A stretch of DNA of 41,550 bases, taken from NCBI GenBank assembly GCA_902594395.1, contig CACJLZ010000001.1, positions 1-41,550 of the forward strand. The letters are read 5' to 3'. The DNA comes from an uncultured Pelagibacteraceae bacterium. Lineage in GTDB: Bacteria > Pseudomonadota > Alphaproteobacteria > Pelagibacterales > Pelagibacteraceae. Of the stretch, positions 25,227-37,250 are shown in pieces. The notes under the pieces were generated by a model. It searched no databases, was not told where the DNA came from, and saw only the letters and a list, made by a program, of their open reading frames with translations. A program made the translations under genes and the position numbers. Every line of letters starts with the position of its first letter. Position 1 is the stretch's first letter.

Positions 25227-26639
25227 ATGATAAAAATAAAAGCAATATTCCTCTCTTTAATATTTGTATTTAATTTTTCATCAGTATCTAATTCTCAAAA
25301 TGTTCCTAATTCGTTTGCAGATTTAGCAGAAAAATTAATGCCATCTGTAGTTAATATTTCGACAACACAAACCGTTGTTGAAAGAAGCAATCCTTTCCCA
25401 AATTTTCAATTTCCCCCTGGATCACCATTTGGTGATATGTTTAAAGAATTTGGAACACCTCAAGAAAGGCAATCTTCGGCACTGGGCTCAGGATTTATAA
25501 TTGATGAAGAAGGAATAGTAGTAACTAATAATCATGTAATCGAAGGAGCAGAAGATATTGTTGTTCAAGTAAATGGTGAAAAAAAATTTAATGCTAAAGT
25601 GATTGGAGCAGATCCTCTCTCAGATATCGCTGTTTTAAAAATTGAATCAAAAGAAAAATTTTTACCTGTAAGATTTGGTGATTCTGATAAAGCAAGAATA
25701 GGTGATTGGGTTATAGCCATAGGTAATCCGTTTGGATTAGGTGGAACAGTTACTTCAGGAATAATTTCTGCAAGAAATCGATCAATTGGATTATCAAGAT
25801 ATGAGGATTATATTCAAACAGATGCATCTATAAACTCGGGAAATTCAGGTGGTCCTTTATTTGATATGAACGGAGATGTAATAGGAATTAATACCGCTAT
25901 TCTTGGTAGAAGTGGAAATGTTGGAATAGGTTTTTCGATACCATCAAATAGTGCAAAGTTAGTAATTGATCAATTAATTAAGTTCGGTGAAACAAAAAGA
26001 GGATGGCTTGGTGTTAGAATTCAAGATGTAACAAAAGAAATTGCAGAAGTTGAAAAATTAGATGAACCTAGAGGAGCTTTGGTTGCAAGTGTTGCACCAA
26101 ACAGTCCATCTGAAAAAGCTGGGGTTAAGAGCGGAGACATTATATTAGAATTTAATGGTGAAAAAATAGAGCAAATGAAAGAACTGCCTATGATAGTAGC
26201 AAGAACTGAAGTTGGAAAAAAAGTAAAAGTAAAAATTTGGAGAAACAAAAAAGAAATTACAAAAACAATTACACTCGGAAGACTTGAGACGTCAGAGGAT
26301 TTTAAAATTTCAGAAAAAAAAGAAGAAATACCAAAAGAAACTTTAATTGAAAACCTTAAAATAAAAGTAAGAAAACTCTCTGATCAAGATATTAAAACGA
26401 GAAACTTACCCAACCAAACCAATGGTTTAGTGATTACAAGTATTGAAAAAAACAGTCCTTTAACAGGCTCAATCGAAGTGAATAGTATCATTTTAGAAGC
26501 CCAAAAGAAAAAAATAAGAACTGTCCAGGATTTAAATCAAACACTAAAGCAAGTTTTGAATAGTAATCAGAAGACTATCTTGCTTGTGATATATAATAGC
26601 CAAAATCAGAAAAGATATATAGGTGTTAAATTAGATTAG
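25227..26639 (+). CDS. Periplasmic serine endoprotease, DegP/DegQ (HtrA) family
   Basis: An HtrA protease-chaperone that degrades misfolded envelope proteins. The 470-residue precursor has a signal peptide (about residues 1-23), then the trypsin-like domain with catalytic triad H103 (VVTNNHVIEGAED), D133 (DPLSDIAVLKI) and S207 (GNSGGPLFD). The segment GSGFIIDEEG and IGNPFGLGGTVTSGIISA are family hallmarks. Two PDZ domains follow: one at about 258-350 (RGWLGVRIQDVTKE, GALVASVAPNSPSEKAGVKSGDIIL) and a second, diverged one at about 375-470. DegP and DegQ cannot be told apart here. The link with hflKC joins membrane and periplasmic quality control in one operon. Confidence 0.94.
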   Translation: MIKIKAIFLSLIFVFNFSSVSNSQNVPNSFADLAEKLMPSVVNISTTQTVVERSNPFPNFQFPPGSPFGDMFKEFGTPQERQSSALGSGFIIDEEGIVVTNNHVIEGAEDIVVQVNGEKKFNAKVIGADPLSDIAVLKIESKEKFLPVRFGDSDKARIGDWVIAIGNPFGLGGTVTSGIISARNRSIGLSRYEDYIQTDASINSGNSGGPLFDMNGDVIGINTAILGRSGNVGIGFSIPSNSAKLVIDQLIKFGETKRGWLGVRIQDVTKEIAEVEKLDEPRGALVASVAPNSPSEKAGVKSGDIILEFNGEKIEQMKELPMIVARTEVGKKVKVKIWRNKKEITKTITLGRLETSEDFKISEKKEEIPKETLIENLKIKVRKLSDQDIKTRNLPNQTNGLVITSIEKNSPLTGSIEVNSIILEAQKKKIRTVQDLNQTLKQVLNSNQKTILLVIYNSQNQKRYIGVKLD

Positions 26640-26642
26640 TTT

Positions 26643-27551
26643 ATGGATTTAAAATCCAAAATTATTTTAATTTACGGACCTACTGCATCTGGAAAATCTA
26701 AATTTGCAATTAAACTAGCAAAAAAAATTTCAGGTCAGATCATAAATGCTGATAGCATGCAAGTTTATAAAGAGTTAAAGGTTTTAACAGCAAGACCCTT
26801 TAAAAAAGATTATCAAAATATTAAACATCATTTATATGGCTTTCAAAATGCCAAAAAAAATTTTTCTACAGGAGATTGGCTTAAATTGGTAAAACAAAAA
26901 ATTTCGCAATGTAAAAAAATAAAGAAAACACCAATATTGGTTGGAGGTACTGGTCTATATTTTAAAGCTTTGACAGAGGGCTTAGTAAATATTCCTAAAA
27001 TTCCTAATAATTTTAGAAATAAAGTAAGAAATTTACACAAAAGAATAGGGCAACAAAAATTTTTTCAAAAGCTACTTCAAATAGATCCTTTAATTAAAGA
27101 TCAAATTAATTCTTTAGATACACAAAGATCTATAAGAGCATATGAAATTAAATCATTTACAAAAAAATCTATGATTAGCTGGTTTAAAAACACTAAGTCA
27201 GATTACAGTCATAATGACTTTTTTAAAATTTGTATCGATTTTCCAAGGAAAGATTTAATAGAGAGAATAAATCAGAGATCTGAAAATATTATTAAACTAG
27301 GTGCAATTTCAGAAGTTAGAAGATTTATTAAAATGCGTGTCCCAAAAAATAAAAGCCTAAGCAAAGCAATAGGAATTAATGAGATTAAACAATATCTTCA
27401 AAAAAAAATCCAAATAGAACAATTAATTGAGAAAATATCAATAAAGACAAGGCAATATGCCAAAAGACAGAGCACCTGGGCTCGTGGAAATATGAAAGAT
27501 TGGAATAAATTGAAACCATCTGGATTAGATAAGCTCTTAAAAAAAATTTAG
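26643..27551 (+). CDS. miaA: tRNA dimethylallyltransferase MiaA
   Basis: MiaA transfers the dimethylallyl group to A37 of tRNAs reading codons that start with U. The 302-residue protein has the P-loop GPTASGKSKFAIKLA (residues 12-26), NADSMQVYKELKVLTARP, HHLYGF, LVGGTGLYFKAL, and the RQYAKRQSTWARG motif near the C-terminus. Length is normal. It lies 3 bases after the degP-like stop and closes the hflK operon; the ilvI promoter follows directly. Miaa-hfl association is also known in gammaproteobacteria. Confidence 0.96.
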   Translation: MDLKSKIILIYGPTASGKSKFAIKLAKKISGQIINADSMQVYKELKVLTARPFKKDYQNIKHHLYGFQNAKKNFSTGDWLKLVKQKISQCKKIKKTPILVGGTGLYFKALTEGLVNIPKIPNNFRNKVRNLHKRIGQQKFFQKLLQIDPLIKDQINSLDTQRSIRAYEIKSFTKKSMISWFKNTKSDYSHNDFFKICIDFPRKDLIERINQRSENIIKLGAISEVRRFIKMRVPKNKSLSKAIGINEIKQYLQKKIQIEQLIEKISIKTRQYAKRQSTWARGNMKDWNKLKPSGLDKLLKKI

Positions 27552-27568
27552 ATATTCTCTACTTAGTC

Positions 27569-27598
27569 TTGACCAATTAGCACAACTTCAGCTAGATT
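27569..27598 (+). promoter_or_regulatory. Predicted promoter of ilvI, giving a leaderless mRNA
   Basis: TTGACC (27569-27574) and TAGATT (27593-27598) with an 18-base spacer lie in the 53-base gap after miaA. The ilvI ATG at 27605 begins 7 bases after the -10 element, exactly where transcription should begin. No Shine-Dalgarno or attenuator-type hairpin is present between them. Confidence 0.5.
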
Positions 27599-27604
27599 GC
27601 CAGA

Positions 27605-29371
27605 ATGTCTAAATTATACACTGGTGCAGAAATTGTATTTAAATGTCTTGAAGATCAAGAGGTTGAATATATTTTTGGTTATCCAGGTGGAGCGGTTTTA
27701 CCAATTTATGATGAACTCAAAAATCATTCAACAATTAAACATATATTAGTTAGACATGAACAGGGAGCAGGTCATGCAGCAGAAGGTTATGCAAGATCAT
27801 CAGGCAAGCCTGGAGTTGTTTTAGTAACATCCGGACCAGGTGCAACTAATGTTGTTACAGCATTAACTGATGCTTATATGGACTCGGTTCCTTTAGTTTG
27901 TATTTCTGGTCAAGTACCCACACACTTAATAGGAACAGATGCATTTCAAGAATGTGATACTACAGGAATTACAAGACCCTGTACGAAACATAATTGGTTA
28001 GTTAAAGATATTAAAGAATTACCAAAAGTAATGCATGAAGCTTTTAAAGTAGCAACAACCGGAAGACCTGGACCTGTACTAATTGATATTCCTAAAGATA
28101 TCCAATTTGCAAAAACTGATTATACAAAATTTAAAAAAGAAAAAAAATTAAATGGAAAAATACATAATAAATTTTCTGAAAATGAAATTAATCAATTAAT
28201 TGATTTGATTTCAAAAGCAAAAAAACCAGTTGTTTATACTGGAGGTGGAGTAATAAATTCAGGTCCTCAGGCTAGTGAAACTCTAAAAGAGTTTGTTAGA
28301 TTAATTGGTTTTCCAATCACATCAACTTTACAAGGATTAGGGGCATTTCCAGGGGATGATAATCAATTTATCGGAATGCTAGGTATGCATGGAACTTATG
28401 AAGCTAATAATGCAATGCATGATTGTGATTTGTTAATTAACATTGGTGCAAGATTTGATGATAGAATAACAGGTAAGATCGATGAGTTTTCGCCGAAATC
28501 AAAAAAAGTTCATATTGATATCGATCCATCGTCAATCAATAAAATTATAAAAGTAGATCTAGCAATAGTTGGAGACGTTAATGAAGTAATAAAGTCAGTC
28601 ATCAAGAAAATAAATAAAAAACAAAATGGATTAAAAGACTCGAACAAACAAAGAATTTCAAAATGGTGGGAACAAATCCAAAAGTGGAGAACGAAAGACT
28701 CTCTTGGCTTTATCAATAGTGATAAAGAGATCAAGCCTCAGCATGCCGTAAAAAGATTATATGAATTAACAAAAAATCAAGATACCTTTATTACAACTGA
28801 GGTAGGTCAGCATCAAATGTGGGCTGCCCAACATTATAAATTTAATAAACCTAACAGATGGATGACATCAGGAGGTCTTGGAACCATGGGGTATGGTCTT
28901 CCAGCTGCAGTAGGTGTTCAAATTGCTCATCCAGATAAACTTGTGATCGATATTGCTGGTGAAGCATCCGTATTAATGACAATGCAAGAAATGTCTACAG
29001 CTGTTCAATATAATTTGCCTATAAAGATATTTATTTTAAATAATCAGTACATGGGAATGGTTAGACAATGGCAAGAACTTCTACATGAAAAAAACTACTC
29101 AGAGAGTTATTCTGAAGCTTTACCTGATTTTGTAAAATTAGCAGAGGCTTATGGATGCAAGGGTATTAAAGCTGATAATCCTAGTGAATTAGATGATAAA
29201 ATTCAGGAGATGATTGATTACAAAGGTCCAGTAATATTTGATTGCCATGTAGACCCGAATGAAAATTGTTTTCCTATGATACCATCTGGAAAGCCTCATA
29301 ATCAGATGATATTAGGTCCAAATGATAAAGAGGAAAATAAAATCATTGGAAAAGGGAAATCATTAGTTTAA
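27605..29371 (+). CDS. ilvI: Acetolactate synthase large subunit
   Basis: The thiamine-diphosphate enzyme for the first common step of valine, leucine and isoleucine synthesis. The 588-residue protein shows FGYPGGAVLPIYDEL, the activating glutamate in VRHEQGAGHAAEGYAR, TSGPGATNVVTALTDAYMDS, ISGQVPTHLIGTDAFQE, the FAD region (GARFDDRITGK) and MTSGGLGTMGYGLPAAVG. The Mg/TPP motif, usually GDG or GDA, reads GEASVLMTMQEMS: E453 replaces the metal-binding Asp. ILNNQYMGMVRQWQELL follows as expected. It overlaps ilvH by one base (TAATG). The gene is otherwise complete; symbol ilvI or ilvB is a convention. Confidence 0.95.
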   Translation: MSKLYTGAEIVFKCLEDQEVEYIFGYPGGAVLPIYDELKNHSTIKHILVRHEQGAGHAAEGYARSSGKPGVVLVTSGPGATNVVTALTDAYMDSVPLVCISGQVPTHLIGTDAFQECDTTGITRPCTKHNWLVKDIKELPKVMHEAFKVATTGRPGPVLIDIPKDIQFAKTDYTKFKKEKKLNGKIHNKFSENEINQLIDLISKAKKPVVYTGGGVINSGPQASETLKEFVRLIGFPITSTLQGLGAFPGDDNQFIGMLGMHGTYEANNAMHDCDLLINIGARFDDRITGKIDEFSPKSKKVHIDIDPSSINKIIKVDLAIVGDVNEVIKSVIKKINKKQNGLKDSNKQRISKWWEQIQKWRTKDSLGFINSDKEIKPQHAVKRLYELTKNQDTFITTEVGQHQMWAAQHYKFNKPNRWMTSGGLGTMGYGLPAAVGVQIAHPDKLVIDIAGEASVLMTMQEMSTAVQYNLPIKIFILNNQYMGMVRQWQELLHEKNYSESYSEALPDFVKLAEAYGCKGIKADNPSELDDKIQEMIDYKGPVIFDCHVDPNENCFPMIPSGKPHNQMILGPNDKEENKIIGKGKSLV

Positions 29372-29919
29372 TGCCTTCTCCAAAGTCAGCATACAGCATA
29401 CCAACAAAAAAAGGTAAATTAGATACACATATATTTGTTGTTTGGGTTGATAATGAAGCTGGTGTTTTAGCAAGAGTAGTTGGTTTATTTTCAGGAAGAG
29501 GTTACAACATTGAGTCTTTAGCTGTTGCAGAAGTTGATGCGACTAAAAATATTTCAAGAATTACAATAGTAACGACAGGAACACCACAAGTTATCGATCA
29601 AATTAAACTTCAGCTAAAAAAACTAGTTCCAGTTCATAAAGTTGCAGATTTTAAAAGAGAGGATAAAAAAGTTATCTTTAAAGAGATGGCATTGCTTAAG
29701 ATCGTTGCTCAGAAAAAAAAGATAGAAAAGTGTCTAAAGGAATGTAAAAAATTCAATCCAGTAGTTTTAGACAAAACAAATAAATCAGTGGTAGTTCAAA
29801 TAACTGCTTTAAGAAGAGAAATTGATAAAATGAGTAAAAAATTAAAACCCTACGGTCTTACAAGCACCTCAAGGACTGGGGCGATAGCAATGACCAGAGG
29901 TGCTCAAACATTCAAATAA
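29371..29919 (+). CDS. ilvH: Acetolactate synthase small (regulatory) subunit
   Basis: The ACT-domain subunit that raises activity of the large subunit and gives valine feedback. The 182-residue protein has the first ACT domain at about residues 19-95 (HIFVVWVDNEAGVLARVVGLFSGRGYNIESLAV, split here by eye into VDNEAGVLARVVGLFSGRG and YNIESLAVAEVD) and a C-terminal regulatory domain with KEMALLKI, VVQITALRREIDKM and the RTGAIAMTRG end. A short leading tail (MPSPKSAYSIPTKKG) is common in alphaproteobacteria. It starts at the ilvI stop and is followed by ilvC after 20 bases. Confidence 0.94.
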   Translation: MPSPKSAYSIPTKKGKLDTHIFVVWVDNEAGVLARVVGLFSGRGYNIESLAVAEVDATKNISRITIVTTGTPQVIDQIKLQLKKLVPVHKVADFKREDKKVIFKEMALLKIVAQKKKIEKCLKECKKFNPVVLDKTNKSVVVQITALRREIDKMSKKLKPYGLTSTSRTGAIAMTRGAQTFK

Positions 29920-29926
29920 ATTTATA

Positions 29927-30962
<1,036 letters not shown>

Positions 30963-31000
30963 AATATTGATCCAATTTGGGCTTAAATAAGTATTTTATT

Positions 31001-31028
31001 TTGCAATCTAAACGATAGGTTGTATATT
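31001..31028 (+). promoter_or_regulatory. Predicted promoter of leuA-mreBCD-mrdA-rodA
   Basis: TTGCAA (31001-31006) and TATATT (31023-31028) with a 16-base spacer lie in the ilvC-leuA gap. The start point would fall near 31035, giving a leader of about 15 bases. No clear Shine-Dalgarno sequence precedes the leuA ATG. Confidence 0.45.
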
Positions 31029-31049
31029 TCTTCCATTAAAAATATTTAT

Positions 31050-33661
<2,612 letters not shown>

Positions 33662-33666
33662 GAAAG

Positions 33667-34884
33667 ATGGCCGAAAGCAGAGATGACTTTATTATAGCAA
33701 TTAGGTCTGCTTTTTTAAAAAAAAGCACTAAACAGAAATTTTCTTTATTAACTTTAGTTTTTTTTTCAATCTTTATAATTGTTTTATCTAGCTTAAATTT
33801 CAAGGCAATAAGTTTAACCAAGTCAGTTATAAAAGAAATTGTTTATCGATCTTCCTTCATAGTTTCAATTCCAGAAAATTTTATCAAATCTTCTTATTTG
33901 AATTTAAATGAATACACAAATTTTTATAAAGATTATAAAATTACTAAAGAGGAGTTAGATCAACTAAAATCTGAAAATATTTCAACTAAAATTATTAAGA
34001 GTGAAAATGAGGAACTTAAAAGTCTTATTGATGGTTATACTATTACTTCTAATAAGATTTTAGCAAAAGTAATTGTTGATCATGAAAGTCCCTTCCTAAG
34101 ATCAATTATAATTAACAAAGGTAGCAAAGAAAAAATAAAGATAGGAACAAATATTTATGATCGTAGCTATCTTGTGGGGCGGGTTATAGAAGTAAATTAT
34201 ACCAACTCAAGAGTATTGTTATTAACTGATTTAAATTCGAATATTCCCGTTTCTATTACACCTGGAAATGTTCAAGCGATTGTTGTTGGTAATGGAGATA
34301 AAAAAGGTGAAATTAGATATATCAAAAATGATTTAGTAAACAAAATTAATGACAAAGGAATTGCATATACATCAGGAACTGGCTCAATTTTCAAAAGTGG
34401 AATTCCTGTTGGAACTGTTGACTTAAAAGATCTAAGTGAAAAAATATTGATTAACTTTTATAGTGACTTCACTCAGTTAAAATACGTTTTTGCGGAGATC
34501 GATGAATTAATACCCACTCCTATCGAGAATGAAGAAAAAGATCAAATAGAGGTTTCTAATACTGAACAAATTAAACTGGATATAATAAGTGATGAACTAC
34601 AAATTTTAGAGGAAAGTAACACTAAATTTCTAGAGGAAAACCAAGAGTTAAATACTTTAACTAATGAATTAAATAAACAAATCGAGATTTTAAAGGCAGA
34701 AAATAATTTTCAAAAAAATGTAATTCAACAACATAATTTAGATCAAGAAGAGTTAGAGTTTTTAAGATTAAATTTGATATATAGTTCTAAGTGTCAATCA
34801 AAAAAGCTTTTTAGCAGAGGTTTTAAAGTGGGCACTCCAGAATATAGAAAATGCATAATGCAAAAAGGAAAGATTGGTGATTAG
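33667..34884 (+). CDS. mreC: Rod shape-determining protein MreC with added C-terminal coiled coil and two-cysteine tail
   Basis: MreC is the bitopic periplasmic scaffold linking MreB and PBP2/RodA. The 405-residue protein has a membrane segment at about residues 26-44, a first coiled coil (about 90-122, KITKEELDQLKSENIS), and the paired beta-barrel region at about 130-280 (KVIVDHESPFLRSIIINKGS, GRVIEVNYTNSRVLLLTD, YTSGTGSIFKSGIPVGTV). Most MreC proteins end soon after this. Here about 120 more residues follow: an acidic linker, a second coiled coil (about 305-368) and a tail with C376 and C396 around GFKVGTPEYRKC. That tail resembles small C...GF..GT..Y..C endings seen on alphaproteobacterial secreted proteins (recollection, unchecked). 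No frameshift is needed. Confidence 0.92.
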   Translation: MAESRDDFIIAIRSAFLKKSTKQKFSLLTLVFFSIFIIVLSSLNFKAISLTKSVIKEIVYRSSFIVSIPENFIKSSYLNLNEYTNFYKDYKITKEELDQLKSENISTKIIKSENEELKSLIDGYTITSNKILAKVIVDHESPFLRSIIINKGSKEKIKIGTNIYDRSYLVGRVIEVNYTNSRVLLLTDLNSNIPVSITPGNVQAIVVGNGDKKGEIRYIKNDLVNKINDKGIAYTSGTGSIFKSGIPVGTVDLKDLSEKILINFYSDFTQLKYVFAEIDELIPTPIENEEKDQIEVSNTEQIKLDIISDELQILEESNTKFLEENQELNTLTNELNKQIEILKAENNFQKNVIQQHNLDQEELEFLRLNLIYSSKCQSKKLFSRGFKVGTPEYRKCIMQKGKIGD

Positions 34885-35383
34885 ATTCCAAAAGAAAAAT
34901 TTATTTTATAAGATATACATTTGGTTACCCATTCTTGTTTTATTCTTATCTGTATTTAACGAGTTTGATTTTAACTATTTAAACATTGATTATTTTTCTT
35001 TTAATTTTCCATATATATTAATTTTTTATTTTGCTTTAAAAGCATATCAGCGATTTGATTATTTTTTGGTTTTTTTAGCGGGACTAGTCAATGATACTGT
35101 TGTTGGTTTACCATTAGGCTTAAGCTCTTTATCGTACATATTAATTTGTATATTTGCAACTTATCTTCGGAACATTACTATTAGCCCAAATTTAACGAAA
35201 GACTGGTTCTATTTTTTATTTATTATTAGCTTAATAAACTCAATTAATTATTCAGTTTTATTTTTATTTTTTTCTTATGAATTAGATATTACACTTTTTA
35301 TTGTGAATAATTTTTTTACATTTTTGTTTTACATAATTTTTTCAATATTTTTTAAGAGGTATTTAAAAAGTTTAGATGATTAA
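34877..35383 (+). CDS. mreD: Rod shape-determining membrane protein MreD
   Basis: MreD is a small integral membrane protein of the elongasome. The 168-residue product has about five membrane segments, with LAGLVNDTVVGLPLGLSSLSYILI in two adjoining parts matching the conserved MreD D-x-x-x-G-x-P-L-G loop. I prefer the GTG at 34877, 7 bases after AGGA at 34866-34869, over the TTG at 34874. It starts inside the end of mreC and overlaps mrdA by 8 bases. The sequence is poorly conserved, as is normal for MreD, and the order mreC-mreD-mrdA supports the call. Confidence 0.88.
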   Translation: MIRFQKKNLFYKIYIWLPILVLFLSVFNEFDFNYLNIDYFSFNFPYILIFYFALKAYQRFDYFLVFLAGLVNDTVVGLPLGLSSLSYILICIFATYLRNITISPNLTKDWFYFLFIISLINSINYSVLFLFFSYELDITLFIVNNFFTFLFYIIFSIFFKRYLKSLDD

Positions 35384-37250
35384 TATTAGTGATAGTGCTA
35401 CAAAGTTAAATTCGTTAAATCGAAGAATGTTTATTATAGCTACAGCTAAAATTATCATACTTGGTGGAATAGTCAGCAGATTATTTTTTTTACAAGTTAA
35501 AGAAAATAAAAAATACTTAACGCTTTCCGATAAAAATAGAATTCGAGAATGGAAATTACCTCCAATCAGAGGAGAATTCAAAGACTATTTTGGTAACACT
35601 ATTGCGGGAAACTTTGAGGCTTACCAGCTTCATATAATACCAGAGGAAGTTGAGGATTTTAGATATGTAATTTACAGAGTGAAAGAATTATTAGAATTGA
35701 CTGATAGACAATTTAAAAGAATTTTAAAAAAAAAAGATGAGATTAAACCCTGGGAAACATTAATTGTATCTGATAATTTAAGTTGGGAAAAATTTTCAAA
35801 GATTAACAACCATCTTTATGATTTAAATGGAGTCAAACCAGTTATTTCAATCTCAAGAGATTATCCTTATAAAGAAAATTTTACTCATGTTTTGGGCTAT
35901 GTTAGTCAGGCAAATGAAAATGACCTTTTAACAAATGAAAATATAAAAGAAAAATTTGTGCCTGGATTAAAGGTTGGAAAAACAGGTTTAGAAAAATCAT
36001 TTGAACAGAAATTAATTGGATCAAATTCTGTGGAGCGATATGAGGTTAATGCTTATGGTAGAAGGATTAGTCAATTAGCATTTCAAACAGGAGACAAGGG
36101 AGAAACAATCAGGCTTACTGTAGATACTAAAATTCAAGAATTAACTAATGAGTTACTAAAAGAGAAAGCAGGATCGATATGCGTAATGGATATTTATACA
36201 GGTGCAATTGTTGCAATGCATTCTTCGCCATCTTTTGATCCTAACTCTTTTGTATTTGGAATAAGTCAAGATGAGTGGCAATTGATAAGTAACAATCCAA
36301 TGAAACCTTTAGTTAACAAATCACTATCAGGTAATTACTCACCAGGATCAACCATAAAACCTATAGTTGCCTTATCCGCTTTAGAAAATGAAATCATCAA
36401 CCCAGATTTTACAGTTCAATGTAAAGGACATAAAAATCCATTGGAATTGTATGGACAAACTTATCATTGTTGGAAGAAAGAAGGACACGGATTTGTAAAC
36501 TTAAGAGAAGCGATGAAGCAATCTTGTGATACATATTTTTATGAAGTCGCAAGGCGATTAGGTGTAGATCGATTAAGCGTTACTGCAAAAAAATTTGGAT
36601 TGGGACAGAAAGTTTTTAAAGATGTATTCGATAATGAAAAGAGTGGTTTAGTTCCTAATACAGAATGGAAAAAAAATGCATTAGGAAGAAATTGGGTGCT
36701 TGGTGAAACAATAATTACTGGTATTGGCCAAGGATTTATTCAAACAACTCCAATACAATTATGTTTGATGACTGCTCAAATAGCTAATGGTGGATACAAA
36801 ATTTATCCTAAAATAGTGGCAAATGATGATAATCAATATGCAGATAAGTTTATGCCATTATATAAAAAGTCTAGAAATATTAAGATTGTTCAAGATGCCA
36901 TGTTTAGTTCTACAAACGAAGTAAGAGGAACTTCTTATAGATCTCGTTTGGATGATCCTAAATATCGATTTGCTGGAAAAACTGGAACCTCACAGGTCAA
37001 GAAAATGACTGAACAAGATCGTGAGTTAGATCTTAAAACATTTGAAATTCCTTATGAAGAAAGAGATCATGCTTTATATGTAGCTTTTGGGCCTTATAAA
37101 AGTCCAAGATATTCGTTAAGCATAATTATAGAACATGGTGGCTCTGGAGGAACTGTTGCAGCTCCATTAGCTAAAGAATTATTTAAAATGATTGTTGATA
37201 GACACGAAATAAGAAAAAATTACGACAACAAAAAATATTTGGATATCTAA
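35376..37250 (+). CDS. mrdA: Penicillin-binding protein 2, elongation-specific transpeptidase
   Basis: PBP2 is the class B transpeptidase that cross-links peptidoglycan with RodA during elongation. The 624-residue protein has one N-terminal membrane segment (about residues 20-40), the dimerisation/pedestal domain (REWKLPPIRGEFKDYFGNTI, VLGYVSQANENDLL, GLKVGKTGLEKSFEQKL), and the transpeptidase domain with SPGSTIKP (catalytic S325, K328), the SxN-type SCD in MKQSCDTYFYEVARRLG, and the KTG motif in FAGKTGTSQVKK. WVLGETIITGIGQGFIQTTP is typical of PBP2. It is coupled to rodA by a TAATG overlap. Confidence 0.96.
   Translation: MINISDSATKLNSLNRRMFIIATAKIIILGGIVSRLFFLQVKENKKYLTLSDKNRIREWKLPPIRGEFKDYFGNTIAGNFEAYQLHIIPEEVEDFRYVIYRVKELLELTDRQFKRILKKKDEIKPWETLIVSDNLSWEKFSKINNHLYDLNGVKPVISISRDYPYKENFTHVLGYVSQANENDLLTNENIKEKFVPGLKVGKTGLEKSFEQKLIGSNSVERYEVNAYGRRISQLAFQTGDKGETIRLTVDTKIQELTNELLKEKAGSICVMDIYTGAIVAMHSSPSFDPNSFVFGISQDEWQLISNNPMKPLVNKSLSGNYSPGSTIKPIVALSALENEIINPDFTVQCKGHKNPLELYGQTYHCWKKEGHGFVNLREAMKQSCDTYFYEVARRLGVDRLSVTAKKFGLGQKVFKDVFDNEKSGLVPNTEWKKNALGRNWVLGETIITGIGQGFIQTTPIQLCLMTAQIANGGYKIYPKIVANDDNQYADKFMPLYKKSRNIKIVQDAMFSSTNEVRGTSYRSRLDDPKYRFAGKTGTSQVKKMTEQDRELDLKTFEIPYEERDHALYVAFGPYKSPRYSLSIIIEHGGSGGTVAAPLAKELFKMIVDRHEIRKNYDNKKYLDI

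Noticed and set aside
31020..31049. TTG start for leuA at 31020
   Set aside because: It overlaps the predicted -10 element and adds ten residues not expected before the DTTMRDGEQ motif.
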